This document shows, piece after piece, positions 32,610 through 44,103 of a DNA stretch of 64,000 bases. A program made the translations under genes and the position numbers. The DNA is taken from assembly GCF_918797505.1 (NCBI RefSeq), contig NC_092795.1, positions 29,809,131-29,873,130 on the forward strand, in the 5' to 3' direction. Positions within the stretch are counted from its first letter, which is position 1. Each line of letters opens with the position of its first letter. The stretch comes from Bemisia tabaci (lineage: Eukaryota > Arthropoda > Insecta > Hemiptera > Aleyrodidae). Below the pieces are notes generated by a model, which saw only the letters and a list, made by a program, of their open reading frames with translations, was not told the origin of the DNA and did no database searches.

Positions 32610-32857
32610 AGGGTGGCATGAAACGTAAGAAAGAAATGAAAGATTGGAAATTGCAGTGAAATATGTTATATTTTTCAGGGGCTGTGTGCAACTCGCACTC
32701 AAACACACAAAAATAGATGATAGCCACACTATTTATGCCTTGCGAAACATGAAAGGAACCGGCATTTTTCAAAATCTTTCATAAATTTCTGAAATTTCAT
32801 GAATAATTTGACGCTAAATTAAAAGATTTTATTTTTCATGAAATTTTTCCACCCTGG
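32610..32857 (-). mobile_element. Element Z, copy 1
   Basis: AGGGTGGCATGAAACG at the left pairs loosely with TTTCATGAAATTTTTCCACC at the right. The interior (GAAAGAAATGAAAGATTGG, TTTTTCAGGGGCTGTGTGC, ACACACAAAAATAGATGAT, GAACCGGCATTTTTCAAAAT) matches the reverse complement of 56085-56500. Confidence 0.75.
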
Positions 32858-35800
32858 GCGATAAGCCTCCCGACCGCTCCGCGGTCAAACCTCCCGAAAC
32901 GATTCGCGCCTCAGACATCGTGCGTTACGTGTTACACGTTATTTTTATGGTTTTTCATCGTAGAATATGACATGGATCACCATCAATACGTAATTCCAAC
33001 GATATTCTTTTCTCAGCGCACGGAACCTGACCCGTTCCTCGGAGTTGTGGTCGAGATTTTCCGCTTTTCCGAGCCGGCCGCAATACTTGGCGGACGAAGA
33101 TTGGAACCTGGCGACGAAAGGCTCCGCAATTGGAGGACACGCAGAGTACGCCGGTGAGGTCTCGGCGGGGCGGGGAGGGGGAGGGGGATTGGCGCAGGCG
33201 CAGGAGGGACAGCGGGAGTGTGTCAGTAGAACCATGCCGACGGAGGGACGATTTCATCAGTGTCGGATCCCTTCGGTCTCGCGAACCGTCTCTCCGTGCT
33301 TCGCGCCGGGCCCTGCCAAGTTCGAACCTAACCTGAAATTCGGACCCTTCCCGACCTGGACCTCGCCCCGCGGAACTCATGCCTGGTATGTCTCAATCAG
33401 AATTGACCGATTTTAAGAGGGAGGAACCAACATAGGAGAAATTGCCGTCGATAAGATTTTCTTGTGGATCAGAATTAATGTTGCTCGAATCAAGCAGACT
33501 CATGAAGATATGATCGAATATTTATGCTGTTTTTATTGATTTGACGATTTTAAGATTTTTAATATTTATGTAGTTCATTGTGCTCGATACTGGATGGCCT
33601 GACAAACAGGAATATGCCCTAGTCGTTCGTAAAAGAAAAAGAAGAATCAAGCAGGTTTATGCTTGTTGTAAGTTTCTTTTTTCTTACCACACGCATATTT
33701 CTCGCTTGATTAAAGCGAAATTTCCTCTTGACGGCAAATTCAGTCGTATGTCTGTTTAAATTAAGCCACTTTATTCCCCTCCAGTGAGGTCACGTTAGGA
33801 TGGAACCGAGAGGGAGAAGTTTAAAGTTCTGCTCTTCCATAAAACTCAATGGAAGGCTCAAATTGCAATGCCCATTGCATACTTAAAATACGTTTTCTCG
33901 GCTTTGACCATTCTCAGGACGATATTTACGGCTGTTTAGATGACTTGACTTCTTTCTTTTTCTTTTAATTTTAATTTCTTAGTCCTGAGTCGAGAAGGAG
34001 AATACCAGCCATAACTTTAGCAAAACATGTATTGTGAAAGCAAAATTTGAAAGAAAAAAACTTTCTAATTAGTAAGACAAATGCCGAAAACTTTTCAGAC
34101 ATGAGACGATTTCTTATCAGCATAAAAACAAACTATGCAAACATAGTGGAAAGTAATCAAAACAAGTATAAAAAGTCATTATTTTGCATTTTAGATAAAA
34201 TGTTAGAAGATATGGTCTGGATAAACAAGTGAACAAATTAATGTAGGTATATTCTTTGATTAATGATACACTTTTTTGCAGAGCTCCATCATATCAATAC
34301 CTCAGAGGGAAACTGTAACTATTACTTTTGGTTTTAAAATCGAGTTAATACAGACGTTTTAGGAATCCACTGTCCATTACTGTTACCAATAACAGTTCCC
34401 AGTGTGTGAGTTATTTAGAGGCCCTGTTGTGTTTTGGTGATGAAATTTGGGGATCTGATAATGATTCATATATGAATCAAAGGGCCGAACTGCGACTTAC
34501 CCCTAATTTCTCGAAATAGCTAAAATTAAATTAGGTAACTTTCTCCTTAAGCGCTGTGGTAAATGTACTGCTTAACTTGCAAATTCCCTCCAGATTTAAA
34601 TTGTTTCCCTTTGTTAATGTCGAATAATCTACCCATGGTGGGGCAATGCAAGTATTATGTTTTAGGTTTTTACTGTATTTAGTTGAAAGGAGGATTCTGA
34701 CCGCGAGTCGGAATCAGAAATATTGTGGTTCTTTTGTCGACAAAATTACGTCACGTAGTTTGCATCACATTTTCGAAATGGGAAACTTGTAAATCTCAAA
34801 TCTCTGTGGAAGTGTGTCTTTACAATCGACCCACAATGCAGTCACCAGGCTGATTCATACTACCGATTCGAGCATTTTGCTCTTATTTTTTTACTTTATA
34901 TTGAAATCCGGAGAGGGCGCATCAAACGGAGCAATCGAGTCAAATAATTTCACGCCATTTTATAATCTTTGTAATCCCGATGCAATTTTTACTTCTTTTT
35001 TTTAACATTTCCTCGTATACTTTTTATTTTCATGAGGAATGTACATGTTTCAATTGTACCTGTGTTGAAAAATTTGTGTATGAAAATTACTCAAGAAGAA
35101 CAATCTCACATAATTTAATTACGAGGATCAGGTAAAATGTGACTAGATTCATTGTAAACGGAGCTGCGTGATTTCCCAGTTGTATCAACAACATGACGTT
35201 TTTCACAGTTTTAAAAATCGACGACCTCCTCTAGTTTTACACTAATCATTACGTGTTTTCTATTCTGAAAAGTACCGGAGTATTCTCAGAAACGCGCGTA
35301 CTAAAGAGAGAGAGCATCTCAGAGAACGAAGACTAATTTTAAGGGACCTCTAATTTGAAACGAATATCAGAATTTTCTATGAAGTCTTTTAGAGAAAGCT
35401 GAATAAAATAATTCTAATTTTATCATCTATGCTTTCTTGTGTCTACAAAATAGCTTTGCTTTGTTGTGTGCATACACAAACTATTTCGTTTTTTTTTTTT
35501 TAATTTTGTGCATCATGTTACTTTTTCGTAAATTACAAACGGAGCTAAATTGAAAGCGCGAAGATGCGAGGCATGAACTTGCGATGCTTTTCTCTGTGCT
35601 GCCAATAAGGTGTCACTCAAATTTGGGGCGAAAGTCAAAAATCGAGGCCTGCATCTGCATACACCTCTCCCACCTTCGGTTGTGTTGCTCACGTAGCCCT
35701 TGAAGCACCTATAAAAATAAGAACAACGGTACCATCATGACATGGGGAATGGAGATAGAGAGAGGAAGAGGACGTGCGTGGTCAACGGCGCAGAGATACA

Positions 35801-36090
35801 ACTATTCGTGCTCGATGGATGTCCGTGTTGCATCTGCAAAATTGAAGGCGCTATAGCGCGAGGCTCTCAGCTACCAGTGAGGTGTCACTCTGATTTGGGA
35901 GAAAAGACATTCGATACCCTCTCCCCCCTTTTTGCTTTGTATGTCTGATTTTTTTTTTTTATGATTTATTTGTAGATCTATATCTAAAGCTCGTACATGG
36001 GCCCCAAGGTCCCATAAAACCCGCAGGGCACGTATTTTTAGCGAACTCCGGGTCAATTTTACTTGGTTCGGGCATCCAAAGGTTAATCAC
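32858..36090. other. Longest repeat-free stretch: GC-rich then AT-rich unique DNA
   Basis: The part at 32870-33420 is GC-rich with overlapping frames on both strands (32955-33380 minus, 141 codons; 33045-33416 plus, 123 codons). They are Arg/Pro-rich with no domain. From 33420 to 36090 the sequence is AT-rich, with no recognised repeat, RNA gene or exon. Confidence 0.4.
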
Positions 36091-36091
36091 A

Positions 36092-36219
36092 ATAGGACGT
36101 ATTTCTGTCAAACGGAACTATGTCCATTATGACGTGAGCCCCATTATGCACATATTCCTAAGGGTCTCAGGGTTCATCTCTTAATGCACATAGTTCCGTT
36201 TGATAGAAATAAATCCAAT
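36092..36219. mobile_element. MITE-J, copy 2
   Basis: ATAGGACGTATTTCTGTCAA pairs with TTTGATAGAAATAAATCCA. Inner blocks CGGAACTATGTCCATTATGA and TTAATGCACATAGTTCCG pair. It aligns along its length with the copies at 20931 and 49300. Confidence 0.85.
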
Positions 36220-36784
36220 AGAAAGTATTTTGAGCTTTTTTTTTTTTTTTTAAAGAAAACAAACTTTTTAATGGCCAACCAGGACCCACGCCCATAGGGA
36301 CATCGGAGAGCTTCCCAGCGAGGGCTCAAAAATCGAATATTCGACGCAAGTCGGCAAAACTCGCTCCCCATTTGATGGAACGGTCGGAGCTGCGTCTGAC
36401 GTCACTCTTATTCCGTTGCTGCTCGGACATGAGAGCATAAAACCATTCCAACATGAGCCCTGGGAGCATCGAATTATACGCATTTCAGGGATCATCTTGG
36501 AATGGAGTCGGGTCGGAGGAGCTAGGATTCGGGGGCCGCGATGAAGTGGTACGCGTAACGCATGACGGGCGAGCTAGAGCCGGCTAATTCCGGGGATCCA
36601 TTAAGCCGAGCCAGGAACCCTGACCGCAGACCGAGAGTGTCCGTCATGTAACTACCCGCCCGGACCCGTGACCCAGCAATCACTGCACCACCCGGAAGTC
36701 CCTGTTCCCCTCGAAACCCCTCTGTTGCACCGAGCGGGTGCAATGAGAATGCTGCACCAGGTGCAGCATTCACTCTCTGCAAAG
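36220..36784. other. Unique sequence, GC-richer after 36480
   Basis: A minus-strand frame across 36522-36938 (138 codons) runs into MITE-A sequence and has no domain. It is treated as incidental. Confidence 0.4.
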
Positions 36785-36852
36785 AATAAAATGACGGCGG
36801 GCATTTTGAAACGTCGCATGGCGCTTCTGATAATTTGGCCGGAAGGTGACGA
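36785..36852 (+). mobile_element. Element W right-end fragment
   Basis: AAAATGACGGCGGGCATTTT, then GCATGGCGCTTCTGATAATT and GGCCGGAAGGTGACGA match the right end of W at 20776-20862 and 58210-58281. Confidence 0.65.
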
Positions 36853-36875
36853 CTTCTTGTCCCCCCCATACTACC

Positions 36876-37608
36876 GTGTTGAGGAAGAACACCGTATGAG
36901 CCTTGAAACGTTGCCAAGTTTCCTCCGATAGAAACCAAATTTACCGGGAAAATTATGAATATTATTTTCCGGAATACTCGGACAATTTTTTACGCAATCT
37001 AATCTAAAATATCTGAAAATTTCAAGGGGAAATATGCATGAGTGTTGTCAAAAATGCATGTTTTATCAAGTGTAATTTGGCAACCCTCGAATGTTCGTAC
37101 GGCGTTCTTCCTTAGCACGGCAGTACACTGGAAAAAAAACACATTGGATCAAGAGTCCAGACTCTTGAAAGCATCGACAAGAAAAAATACTCTTGATTCA
37201 ATCAAATTTTTGCTTCAATCAAAAGGAAATCCGCTCAAATTAAGGGGCTTGGTTCTTGATTTAAGCAAAAATCCGATTGAATCAAGAGTATTTTTTCTTG
37301 TCGATGTTTTTAAGAGTCTGGACTCTAGATCCAATGTGTTTTTTTCCAGTGTACTGCCGTGCTAAGGAAGAACGCCGTACATTCGAGAGTTGCCAAATTT
37401 CACTTGATGAAACATGTATTTTTGACAACACTCATGCATATTTTCCCTTGAAATTTTCAGATATTTTAGATTAGATTGCGTAAAAAATTGTCCGAGTATT
37501 TCGGAAAATAATATCCATAATTTTCCCGGTAAATTTGGTTTCTATCGGAGGAAACTTGGCAACGTTTCAAGGCTCACACGGTGTTCTTCCTTAGCACGGC
37601 AGTGCTAA
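36876..37608. repeat. Nested palindrome: inverted MITE-A pair around MITE-B
   Basis: A complete MITE-A (36876-37125) and an inverted copy of itself (37352-37608) flank MITE-B (37126-37351). The outer copies are near-identical reverse complements over their full length (for example TTTCCTCCGATAGAAACCAA at left, TTGGTTTCTATCGGAGGAAA at right). B is itself a hairpin, so the whole 730 bp folds into one stem. TA sits on both sides of B at the symmetry point (GCACGGCAG-TA and TA-CTGCCGTGC). Confidence 0.92.
37126..37351. mobile_element. MITE-B, copy 3 (226 bp), TA-flanked
   Basis: It starts CACTGGAAAAAAAACACATT and ends AATGTGTTTTTTTCCAGTG, with TA at 37124-37125 and 37352-37353. The arms pair throughout (GAGTCCAGACTCTTGAAAGC and GAGTCTGGACTC). 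This copy gives the clearest TA duplication for the family. Confidence 0.92.
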
Positions 37609-38657
37609 AATTTTGCATGCGGGAGTCAATCAGAATCCACCAAAATTGGCGAAAATGTAATATAAAACGCAGAACTTAATGTAGAAAAAAATGTTTGCAT
37701 GAGGCAAAAACTTCTCACTCATTTCTTTTGTATTCAATGTGTTTTTATTGTTGTGTGCTCTCGGGCTAATGTGTTTCATCTCTCTCTTATCACTATTTTT
37801 ATTAGTACTAGGGTACGCCCCCCAAATGGGAAGATTCGCAACTTTACCACGTAATATAAAAAAACCTGGGTCATATTTTGAAAATCTGGATAGAGTTGGC
37901 TTATCTAGAGACAATTGTCCCTCGATAGCCACAAAAATCATGAAAATCGGCCTGGTAGACTGCCGGAACTAAGTGTCACCTGTTACGCAAAATCAGGAGG
38001 TCTCGGAGCTTATATAGTATAGATGGTAAATTATGGTGAATGAGAATACGTAGTCGAACACGGCTAACGGCAACTGCGCGCTACTATATAAGTGTTGAAT
38101 AATCCTCAGACCTAGTTGCACACCCCCTTCTCTCCACCCTCAGCAGTTAAAGCTCTTGAAGCTATAATTGGCTTCGATTACGGGGGTTTTATCGGGTTCA
38201 AGTACGCACCGGAGTAATTTTCATGATAAACAAGCCAAGATTCGTCCGGAGCATAAATTCGTTAATGCTACGCGGATTCGAGGTGCGGTTTCCGCCCGTT
38301 CGGGTGTTGGACGAGGGGGAGCGAGAGGAAGGGAGCGAGAGAGAGAGAAGGGTTGCGTCTTTGATTTATGATGATTGTGGCGCATATGCAGATTCGATTA
38401 GGCGCGCACGTCCGATGGCGCATGACTAATTGGATGCATCTAAGCAAAAATGATGCATACGTGCACCGGCGGGAGCAGATGCATCGTGTTCGCTCACACT
38501 CGTCGAATCGGTGACTTCGAACCGTCCGGTTGAGTATCCGATGAGTGTAGTTGTATTGTGTCTCGATTTATTTGACCGTTGCCCCCATCGTCCGGTGCAC
38601 TTCCGCGTTGCCCAAGAGGCCGATAACTCCAGCTGTCCGGTTATTGAAACTACGTTG
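37609..38657. other. Unique sequence
   Basis: No repeat or domain is recognised. Overlapping frames at 37630-37972 on both strands look incidental. The part 38160-38650 is GC-richer with GAGAGA microrepeats near 38335-38350. Confidence 0.4.
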
Positions 38658-38935
38658 GCTGGGAGGCTGATGGTTGAAATTGATAGACAAGGCGATAGAC
38701 AAAGAAGACAGAGGGAGTATGGAGCCATCCTATCGGTTGAAATGGGTGTTTCCTATAGACTGAGGGAGAAAATGATGGACTAACTATCGGGTTCCTCGTG
38801 CGTTGCCGTTACTTAGTCTATTACCTATCTCCTATGTCCATTGCAACTACCCGCTTCCACCAATAGGATCCCTCCAAATCTCTTTTGTCTTTTTTGTCTA
38901 TAGCTTTGTCTGTCAGTTTCAATAATCGGCCCGCT
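38658..38935. mobile_element. MITE-C, copy 1 (about 278 bp)
   Basis: GGCTGATGGTTGAAATTGAT, then AGACAAGGCGATAGACAAAG at the left are mirrored by CTTTGTCTGTCAGTTTCAAT, then AATCGGCCCGCT at the right. The arms continue (AATGGGTGTTTCCTATAGAC, ATGATGGACTAAC). It abuts a second C copy in the same orientation. Confidence 0.85.
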
Positions 38936-39001
38936 GGGAGGCTAATTGTTGAAATTGATAGACAAATCGATAGACAAAGAAGACTTTAGGAGATTGGAGC
39001 A

Positions 39002-39231
39002 CACTGAAAAAAAAGATTGGTAGAATTTACCATTCCTTCACGCTGTATTTCACACAACGTTAATGCAGAGTCAATTCTGCTAGAAGAAAGGTGAATGTTA
39101 CTATATATTGGTACAGGTAACCATTCCTCTGGCAGATTCGACTTGAAGATTGGTAGAATTTACCATTCCTTCTCGCTGTGTGAAATACAACGTGAAGGAA
39201 TGGTAAATTCTACCAATCTTTTTTCTCGGTG
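39002..39231. mobile_element. MITE-E (230 bp)
   Basis: CACTGAAAAAAAAGATTGGT, then AGAATTTACCATTCCTTCAC pair with GTGAAGGAATGGTAAATTCT, then ACCAATCTTTTTTCTCGGTG. CA lies on both sides in place of the usual TA. A second internal repeat of GATTGGTAGAATTTACCATT at about 39149 makes the right half a smaller hairpin. Confidence 0.88.
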
Positions 39232-39386
39232 CAACTTTATTGGTTGAAATGGTTGGTTCTTATAGACAGCGGAGAAAATGATGGACTAATTATAGAGTCT
39301 CTCATGGGTTGCCGTCAGGTAGTCTATCACTCACCTCCTTTTTCCATTGCAACCACCCGCCTCTGCCAGTAAGATCCCTCCAAATC

Positions 39387-39909
39387 CATAGGCGCGGTTC
39401 TAGACCTTCATGCTTGGGGGTGCCCAGAGGTGAAAAATGTCGGAGACCGGCCCCGAAGGGGAGGGTCGCGCAGGGGAGGCCTAAGTTTCGGCCCTCAAGT
39501 TTTATCCCTTTCCTACCCTCCTTTCTCTGTTTCTCTCCTTCCTTTCTACTTAAATACCTATATATTCAATGTAGGAAATTTTTAGCAAAACTTTCCATCA
39601 AAACTAAAATCTTACCATAAAAAAAAAAAACAGTAGAATCTTTGTAAAACACAGCTATCAATATTAATTTTGTTTAAAACATTTTCAATTAATTGCTGGG
39701 ATTTTTACTCAGTGTGGGGCGAATACAGAATATCTGAAAGCAGTAATTTGGTCTTTTTTATATTAAATTCTATACTGGTTATAAAAGCAATAAATAGAGG
39801 TATGAAGGAGGAAGAAAGCCTCTTTCAAGGTCTATGGTTCCGGTAACCGTACTTAATTTTTGCTTGGGGGTGCCCGGCACCCACTGGCACCCCCGTAGAA
39901 CCGCCTATG
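39387..39909. mobile_element. hAT-type element F (523 bp) with perfect 8-bp duplication
   Basis: The ends are CATAGGCGCGGTTCTA and TAGAACCGCCTATG. TCCAAATC is duplicated exactly at 39379-39386 and 39910-39917. Subterminal TGCTTGGGGGTGCCC occurs at both ends, in the same orientation on the right. No transposase is encoded; the 8-bp duplication supports a hAT-like origin, with other 8-bp families possible. Confidence 0.85.
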
Positions 39910-39971
39910 TCCAAATCCTTTTTGTCCTCTTTGTATGTAGCTTTGTCTATCAATTTCAACAATCAGCCCGC

Positions 39972-40004
39972 TGACAAGACAAGACAGAGCAAGACAAGAC
40001 AAGA
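39972..40004 (+). repeat. (GACAA)n microsatellite
   Basis: Repeated GACAA and AGACA pentamers directly follow the MITE-C end. Confidence 0.8.
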
Positions 40005-40752
40005 TATCATGAGACGAATCTGAGCGTTATCCTCCGAACATAACTTTTGCACTGCAGGGTAGACAGCAGTGCGACATCTTCGAGATATATTGTCACGGAC
40101 TGACCAACAGCGAAAACCAGACACCGTCAAGCTGTCGATTCTCTTCCTTAAAAAAATCACGAACAAGGAGTTTCTGTCGCTAGTTGCGGATCGTAAAGAT
40201 TCGAAAGCCACCCCGAAGTTCGGATCTGCCTCCGTTGCTGCTTCTCCAGCACTTTCGCTCAATTTCCGGACCCGCGAAGCGTCAAGTCCCGAGATAAGTG
40301 ACATAAAGTACGGCAAACCGTGAAGTTGCTCCCTCTCCGCTGCAAGCATGGGTGGAAAAGATATGATACCCGTCACTCTTAATTTCGGAAGATCGCCGTT
40401 GCCAGATTTACGCTTCCGTCCCGGAGCGAGGTGCGTGCGAAATCAAACGCAACGCGAAATCCGGCATCGCCGCCCCAGAATGCGGATGCTGAGGAGTCCC
40501 TCGGGAAGACGCCGAAGCGTTAAAGGCGGCCTCAACCGGTGATACGCATTAACACTCTCCCTGGTATCTTTCGCTGGATATCCGTTACTCAGGATCCAGG
40601 CGAGGTGAGAGTTTTCTAGTTTCGGGGAGGTTTTAACTTGTCTGCCGTTTATCACTCATCGAGTTAGTGAAATAGTGCGAGTCCGCGTCGCGGCGCCCCT
40701 CCCCCCCCCCCCTCTCCCCTCCGAAGAGAGAGAGAGAGAGAGCAGTCGTGAT
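40005..40752. other. GC-richer unique segment with C-run and (AG)n
   Basis: A minus-strand frame at 39963-40376 (137 codons) overlaps a plus-strand frame (40069-40323) and starts in the microsatellite side; no domain is recognised. A C run (40701-40712) and an (AG)n tract (about 40727-40742) directly precede element L. Confidence 0.4.
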
Positions 40753-41141
40753 CAGTGTTCGAAACTCACCTTTGAGTTTTAGGAGCCATTTGGCGCATTA
40801 AGCCCTATTTTTAAGCGCCATTGAAAATTTTTCAGGGGTCAAATTGACTTTTTGCCTCTATATTACGGCGCATTTAGTGAAAAGTTAGACGCAAGATGTT
40901 TCCGTAACAGAACTAGTAAGTAGCTGTTACTAGGGGAAGACAAAAGCACTAAGGATGAAATCGTGAAGAACGGAAAAAGCTTTCACTTGTAGTGCTGAAA
41001 ATTTCGAATAATCACCTAATATGGAAATTCAGATTTGTAGGGGGTAATTTTTAGGGGTCGCGTTGACGCAGAGCCATTGTTTTTTAGGCGCCGTGGCCGA
41101 TTTTTTAGACGCATTTGGCGCGTTGGCGCCTGCGAACACTG
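40753..41141 (-). mobile_element. hAT-type element L, copy 1 (389 bp)
   Basis: The ends CAGTGTTCGAAACTCACC and GCGAACACTG are inverted. The flanks GTCGTGAT (40745-40752) and GTGGTGAT (41142-41149) match at 7 of 8. The subterminal region is dense in GGCGC and GCGCC words (GGCGCGTTGGCGCC). An internal block with CTTTCACTTGTAGTGCTGAA is shared with copy 2. Confidence 0.85.
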
Positions 41142-41217
41142 GTGGTGATTTTCGCAAGTAGGCAACATAGGATTCCGCACATTCGAACGGATGTAAAACA
41201 ATCGTTACATATCGAGA

Positions 41218-41668
41218 CAGCGGACTGTTATCGAAATTAATAGATAAAGCTACAGACAAATACATTTCCATGCCAATTTTGGCTGGCTGAGCTATTAAAT
41301 ACATGGTAAATGATATATCAAACGAGCTGAAAGCCAATAATAACAATTTACAATTGCTTGTTGTGTTAACATCATGTAAGTAGTTGAATACACTGAATTA
41401 TCTTTAGGCTTTTAGCTCGTTTGATGTATCATTTACCATGGCTACAGACAAAGAGGACAAAGGGAAAATGGAGTAATTCTAGTGCTGGAAAGGAGTGGTT
41501 GCAATGGACAAAGGAATTAAGTAATAGACTAACGGCAACCCGGGAGAAACCTATAGTAAGTCCATAATTTTACCCCTGGATCTAAAAAAAATATTTGTCA
41601 TACAACCGTTAGGACCACCTCATTTTCCTGTTGTCTTCCTTGTCTATCAGTTTCGAAGATTAGCTCGC
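41218..41668. mobile_element. MITE-C, copy 3, with internal hairpin insertion
   Basis: The left end CGGACTGTTATCGAAATTAA, then TAGATAAAGCTACAGACAAA and right end TTGTCTATCAGTTTCGAAGA are C-type. A hairpin (41301-41441, CATGGTAAATGATATATCAA mirrored by TTGATGTATCATTTACCATG) interrupts it. GCTACAGACAAA lies on both sides of the interruption (about 41249 and 41442), which may be a 12-bp duplication. Confidence 0.7.
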
Positions 41669-41830
41669 AGAGTTATGATATAAATCAGTTAACCTAAGAG
41701 ATGCAGCGAACGTAATTGCCTGAATTGAACGGAGTCCGTCAAACCCCTTCAATTGGCCAGATAGGCAATCTCGCTGGCATTGGAGCACGAATAGTTATCT
41801 CCTGCAGCCTGATCGTTGAAATTTGTTGTT
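41669..41830 (-). repeat. Repeat D, inverted copy
   Basis: AATTGGCCAGATAGGCAATC, then CTGGCATTGGAGCACGAATA and GTTATCTCCTGCAGCCTGAT are the reverse complement of 17763-17843. D again abuts a C end, as at 17.9 kb. Confidence 0.75.
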
Positions 41831-43677
41831 TGTTCATCGGACAAGACAATGCGCTCCATTTTCCTTTCCTTCTCTCTGTCCACTAATCGATCGATCATTT
41901 CAAAAATCAACCCATAGACTGCCACCACATAATATCGATTGTTTATATAATAGTTATACCATTGAACTGGCATAGTTTTCTTTTTGCCCGAAAATCAGTG
42001 ATAATATTTGAATTTTTCAACATCATGACTCAGAAAAACCTGAAGATTCTGTAGAATCCTTGGAACTAATAATTTGATCTAAAAATCAGGGATTTTTGTG
42101 TCTTGGTCCTGGAAATCGTAGAATTACCAGGAATCAATTTTCTCCCTTCATTTTCTTTTTGTTTTTTTTAAAAGTGCAAATGTATGATAATTGTGTATGA
42201 GTAAAATAAGATTTTTAAATCAAAAGAACCACGGTAAATTCCTATTTTTCCCCACCACACAGTTACAGTGTTATTTCTCAGTAGCGCAGACGACCAGTGA
42301 TGTAAGTTTCCGTCCAACACCTCGGATACAAATATCGCACCGTTAATGTCAGCGGCGCGCGCTCAACTTTCATCGTAAATTGTAGCGAAAGTAATTCGTC
42401 ATCCCTCCGACTTAACACCGTAATCGCATTCGAAGACGAGCCCTATCTCCCTTAAAACCACATGCTTTTCAGGAGTCCCGCCGAAATAGAGACTCGCTCA
42501 CGCTGGAGTAGTGACGAATTGTGATTGATTTCGGAGCCCCGACTAATCGTGCGAGTGGCGGAGTTGCACGCGGAACACAAGTTTGAACGATGTCACAGTA
42601 TGCATAATGCATGCCACCTTTCCGAGCATCCTCATTCGCCGACGGCGGGGGGGGGGGGGGCTGTAGGAGCCTCGTATGTTTTATGCGAGTAAACGTAAGC
42701 TCGGCTTGCCAACGTCTCAGGAAGGAAAAGCAATTTCAAGAATGAAGCTCTTGTTTAGTTTTGCCGCGCGAGGTGTTTGATCGTGTGTTTCCCGCGTTTA
42801 ATGCGTCGGTGACATCAAGGTGTCTCCCGCGAGGAAAGGGCACGGATGCACCGGAGGGGGGCGGATTTCGAGAGGTCGGATTGGAAGTACGGAAAGCGTG
42901 CGGATTTTACGTAGAATGGTACGGAAGTACGAAGTTTTTCTGAAGAAAGTAGGAAAGGAACCTAAAGATATTGACGGTGGAACTGCGGAAACGGAATCTT
43001 GGTTACCAATTTCGATGTTTCAAAATCTCCGTTCCGAATTGATAATTTTCTAAACGAACCGAGCGAAAGTCGTGGCTTGAAACACAGACTATTCCTCATG
43101 CACGAAAGTCATCAGTCATCACTGAGATTTCCAAGAAATGATGTTGAGTAGTTATCTATTTAGAAGAAAAATATGACAGGAAATCCTCAATGCTGCAGGG
43201 CCTCTTCACAGTTAAAAGCGCAGTAATCAGGTTTTTTTATGTACTCATATTTTTTCCTTAAAATTGTGCAAATTGTACGGCTCGTAGCTTAAATCGGACA
43301 GAACTGTGTATAAGAGCGTAATTTTGAGCACATTGAAAATTCTCGTTCGGACAGAGGAAAAAAACTTGGTTTGCGGGGTATGATTGAGGATACATTGAAT
43401 CTTGGTGAAAATTGAGGCGTTGAGTGCAAAAAGGGTATTCCTTGGTTGCGGTGTCTTAGAATCTCTAGTGCTAATTTTTAATTTAAAGATGAAACTATTG
43501 GGTGAATTTTCTGAAATTCCCCGTTTTTAGCAATGGAAAACCATAAAAATTATTCAGTGAAAGTTACCACAAATCACATACATATGCTTTAATCAAAACG
43601 AATGGAACGTTAGCAGAGATTTTGAGACCCTGCAATTAACCAAGCATTGCCCTTTTTGCACTAAGCGCAGTGTTCGA
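41831..43677. other. Unique sequence with GC island and G14 run
   Basis: The part 42290-42900 is GC- and CpG-rich with a run of 14 G at 42647-42660. A diverged GG-type block (TTGGTTGCGGTGTCTTAGAA) lies near 43440-43560. No gene or RNA is recognised. Confidence 0.4.
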
Positions 43678-44103
43678 AACTCACCGGCGCCAACGCGTCA
43701 AATGCGCCAAAAAAATCGGCCATGGCGCCTAAAAAATGAAAGCTCTGCGCCAACGTGGCCCCTAAAAATTGCTCCCTAAAAATCTGGATTTTCATAGGAA
43801 GTCACATAAAGAAAGAAAAACATATCTATTTGAATTGAAAAAACTCAGAATTTTCAGCACTACAAGTGAAAGCTTGCTTCTTCTATTCTTCACGATTTCA
43901 TTCTTAGTGCTTTTGTCTTCCCCACGTTACAGCTACTTACTAGTTCTGTTACGAAAACATCTTGCGTCCAACTTTTCACTGAATGCGCCGTAAAATATAG
44001 GCAAAAAGTCAATTTGGCCCCTAAAAAATCTTCAATGGCCCCTAAAAATCGGGTTTCATGCGCCACATGGCTCCTAAAACTCAAAGGTGAGTTTCGAACA
44101 CTG
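43678..44103 (+). mobile_element. hAT-type element L, copy 2 (about 426 bp)
   Basis: The ends CAGTGTTCGAAACTCACC and GGTGAGTTTCGAACACTG are perfect inverted repeats. GGCGCCAACGCGTCAAATGC follows the left end. The interior is collinear with copy 1 in the opposite orientation but longer (adds AAGAAAGAAAAACATATC). No convincing target duplication is seen. Confidence 0.85.

Larger units (their letters stand above)
38932..39972. mobile_element. MITE-C, copy 2, carrying nested E and F
   Basis: It starts CGCTGGGAGGCTAATTGTTG directly at the end of copy 1 and ends CAATTTCAACAATCAGCCCG at about 39970. MITE-E (39002-39231) and the hAT-type F (39387-39909) interrupt it. Removing both restores a C sequence collinear with copies at 38658 and 58537. 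Confidence 0.85.

Noticed and set aside
32955..33416. 141-codon minus and 123-codon plus frames
   Set aside because: They overlap each other and are Arg- and Pro-rich; the minus frame has no domain and the plus frame no supporting start context.
39963..40376. 137-codon minus-strand frame next to MITE-C
   Set aside because: Its end reads through a (GACAA)n microsatellite, a plus-strand frame overlaps it, and no domain is seen.
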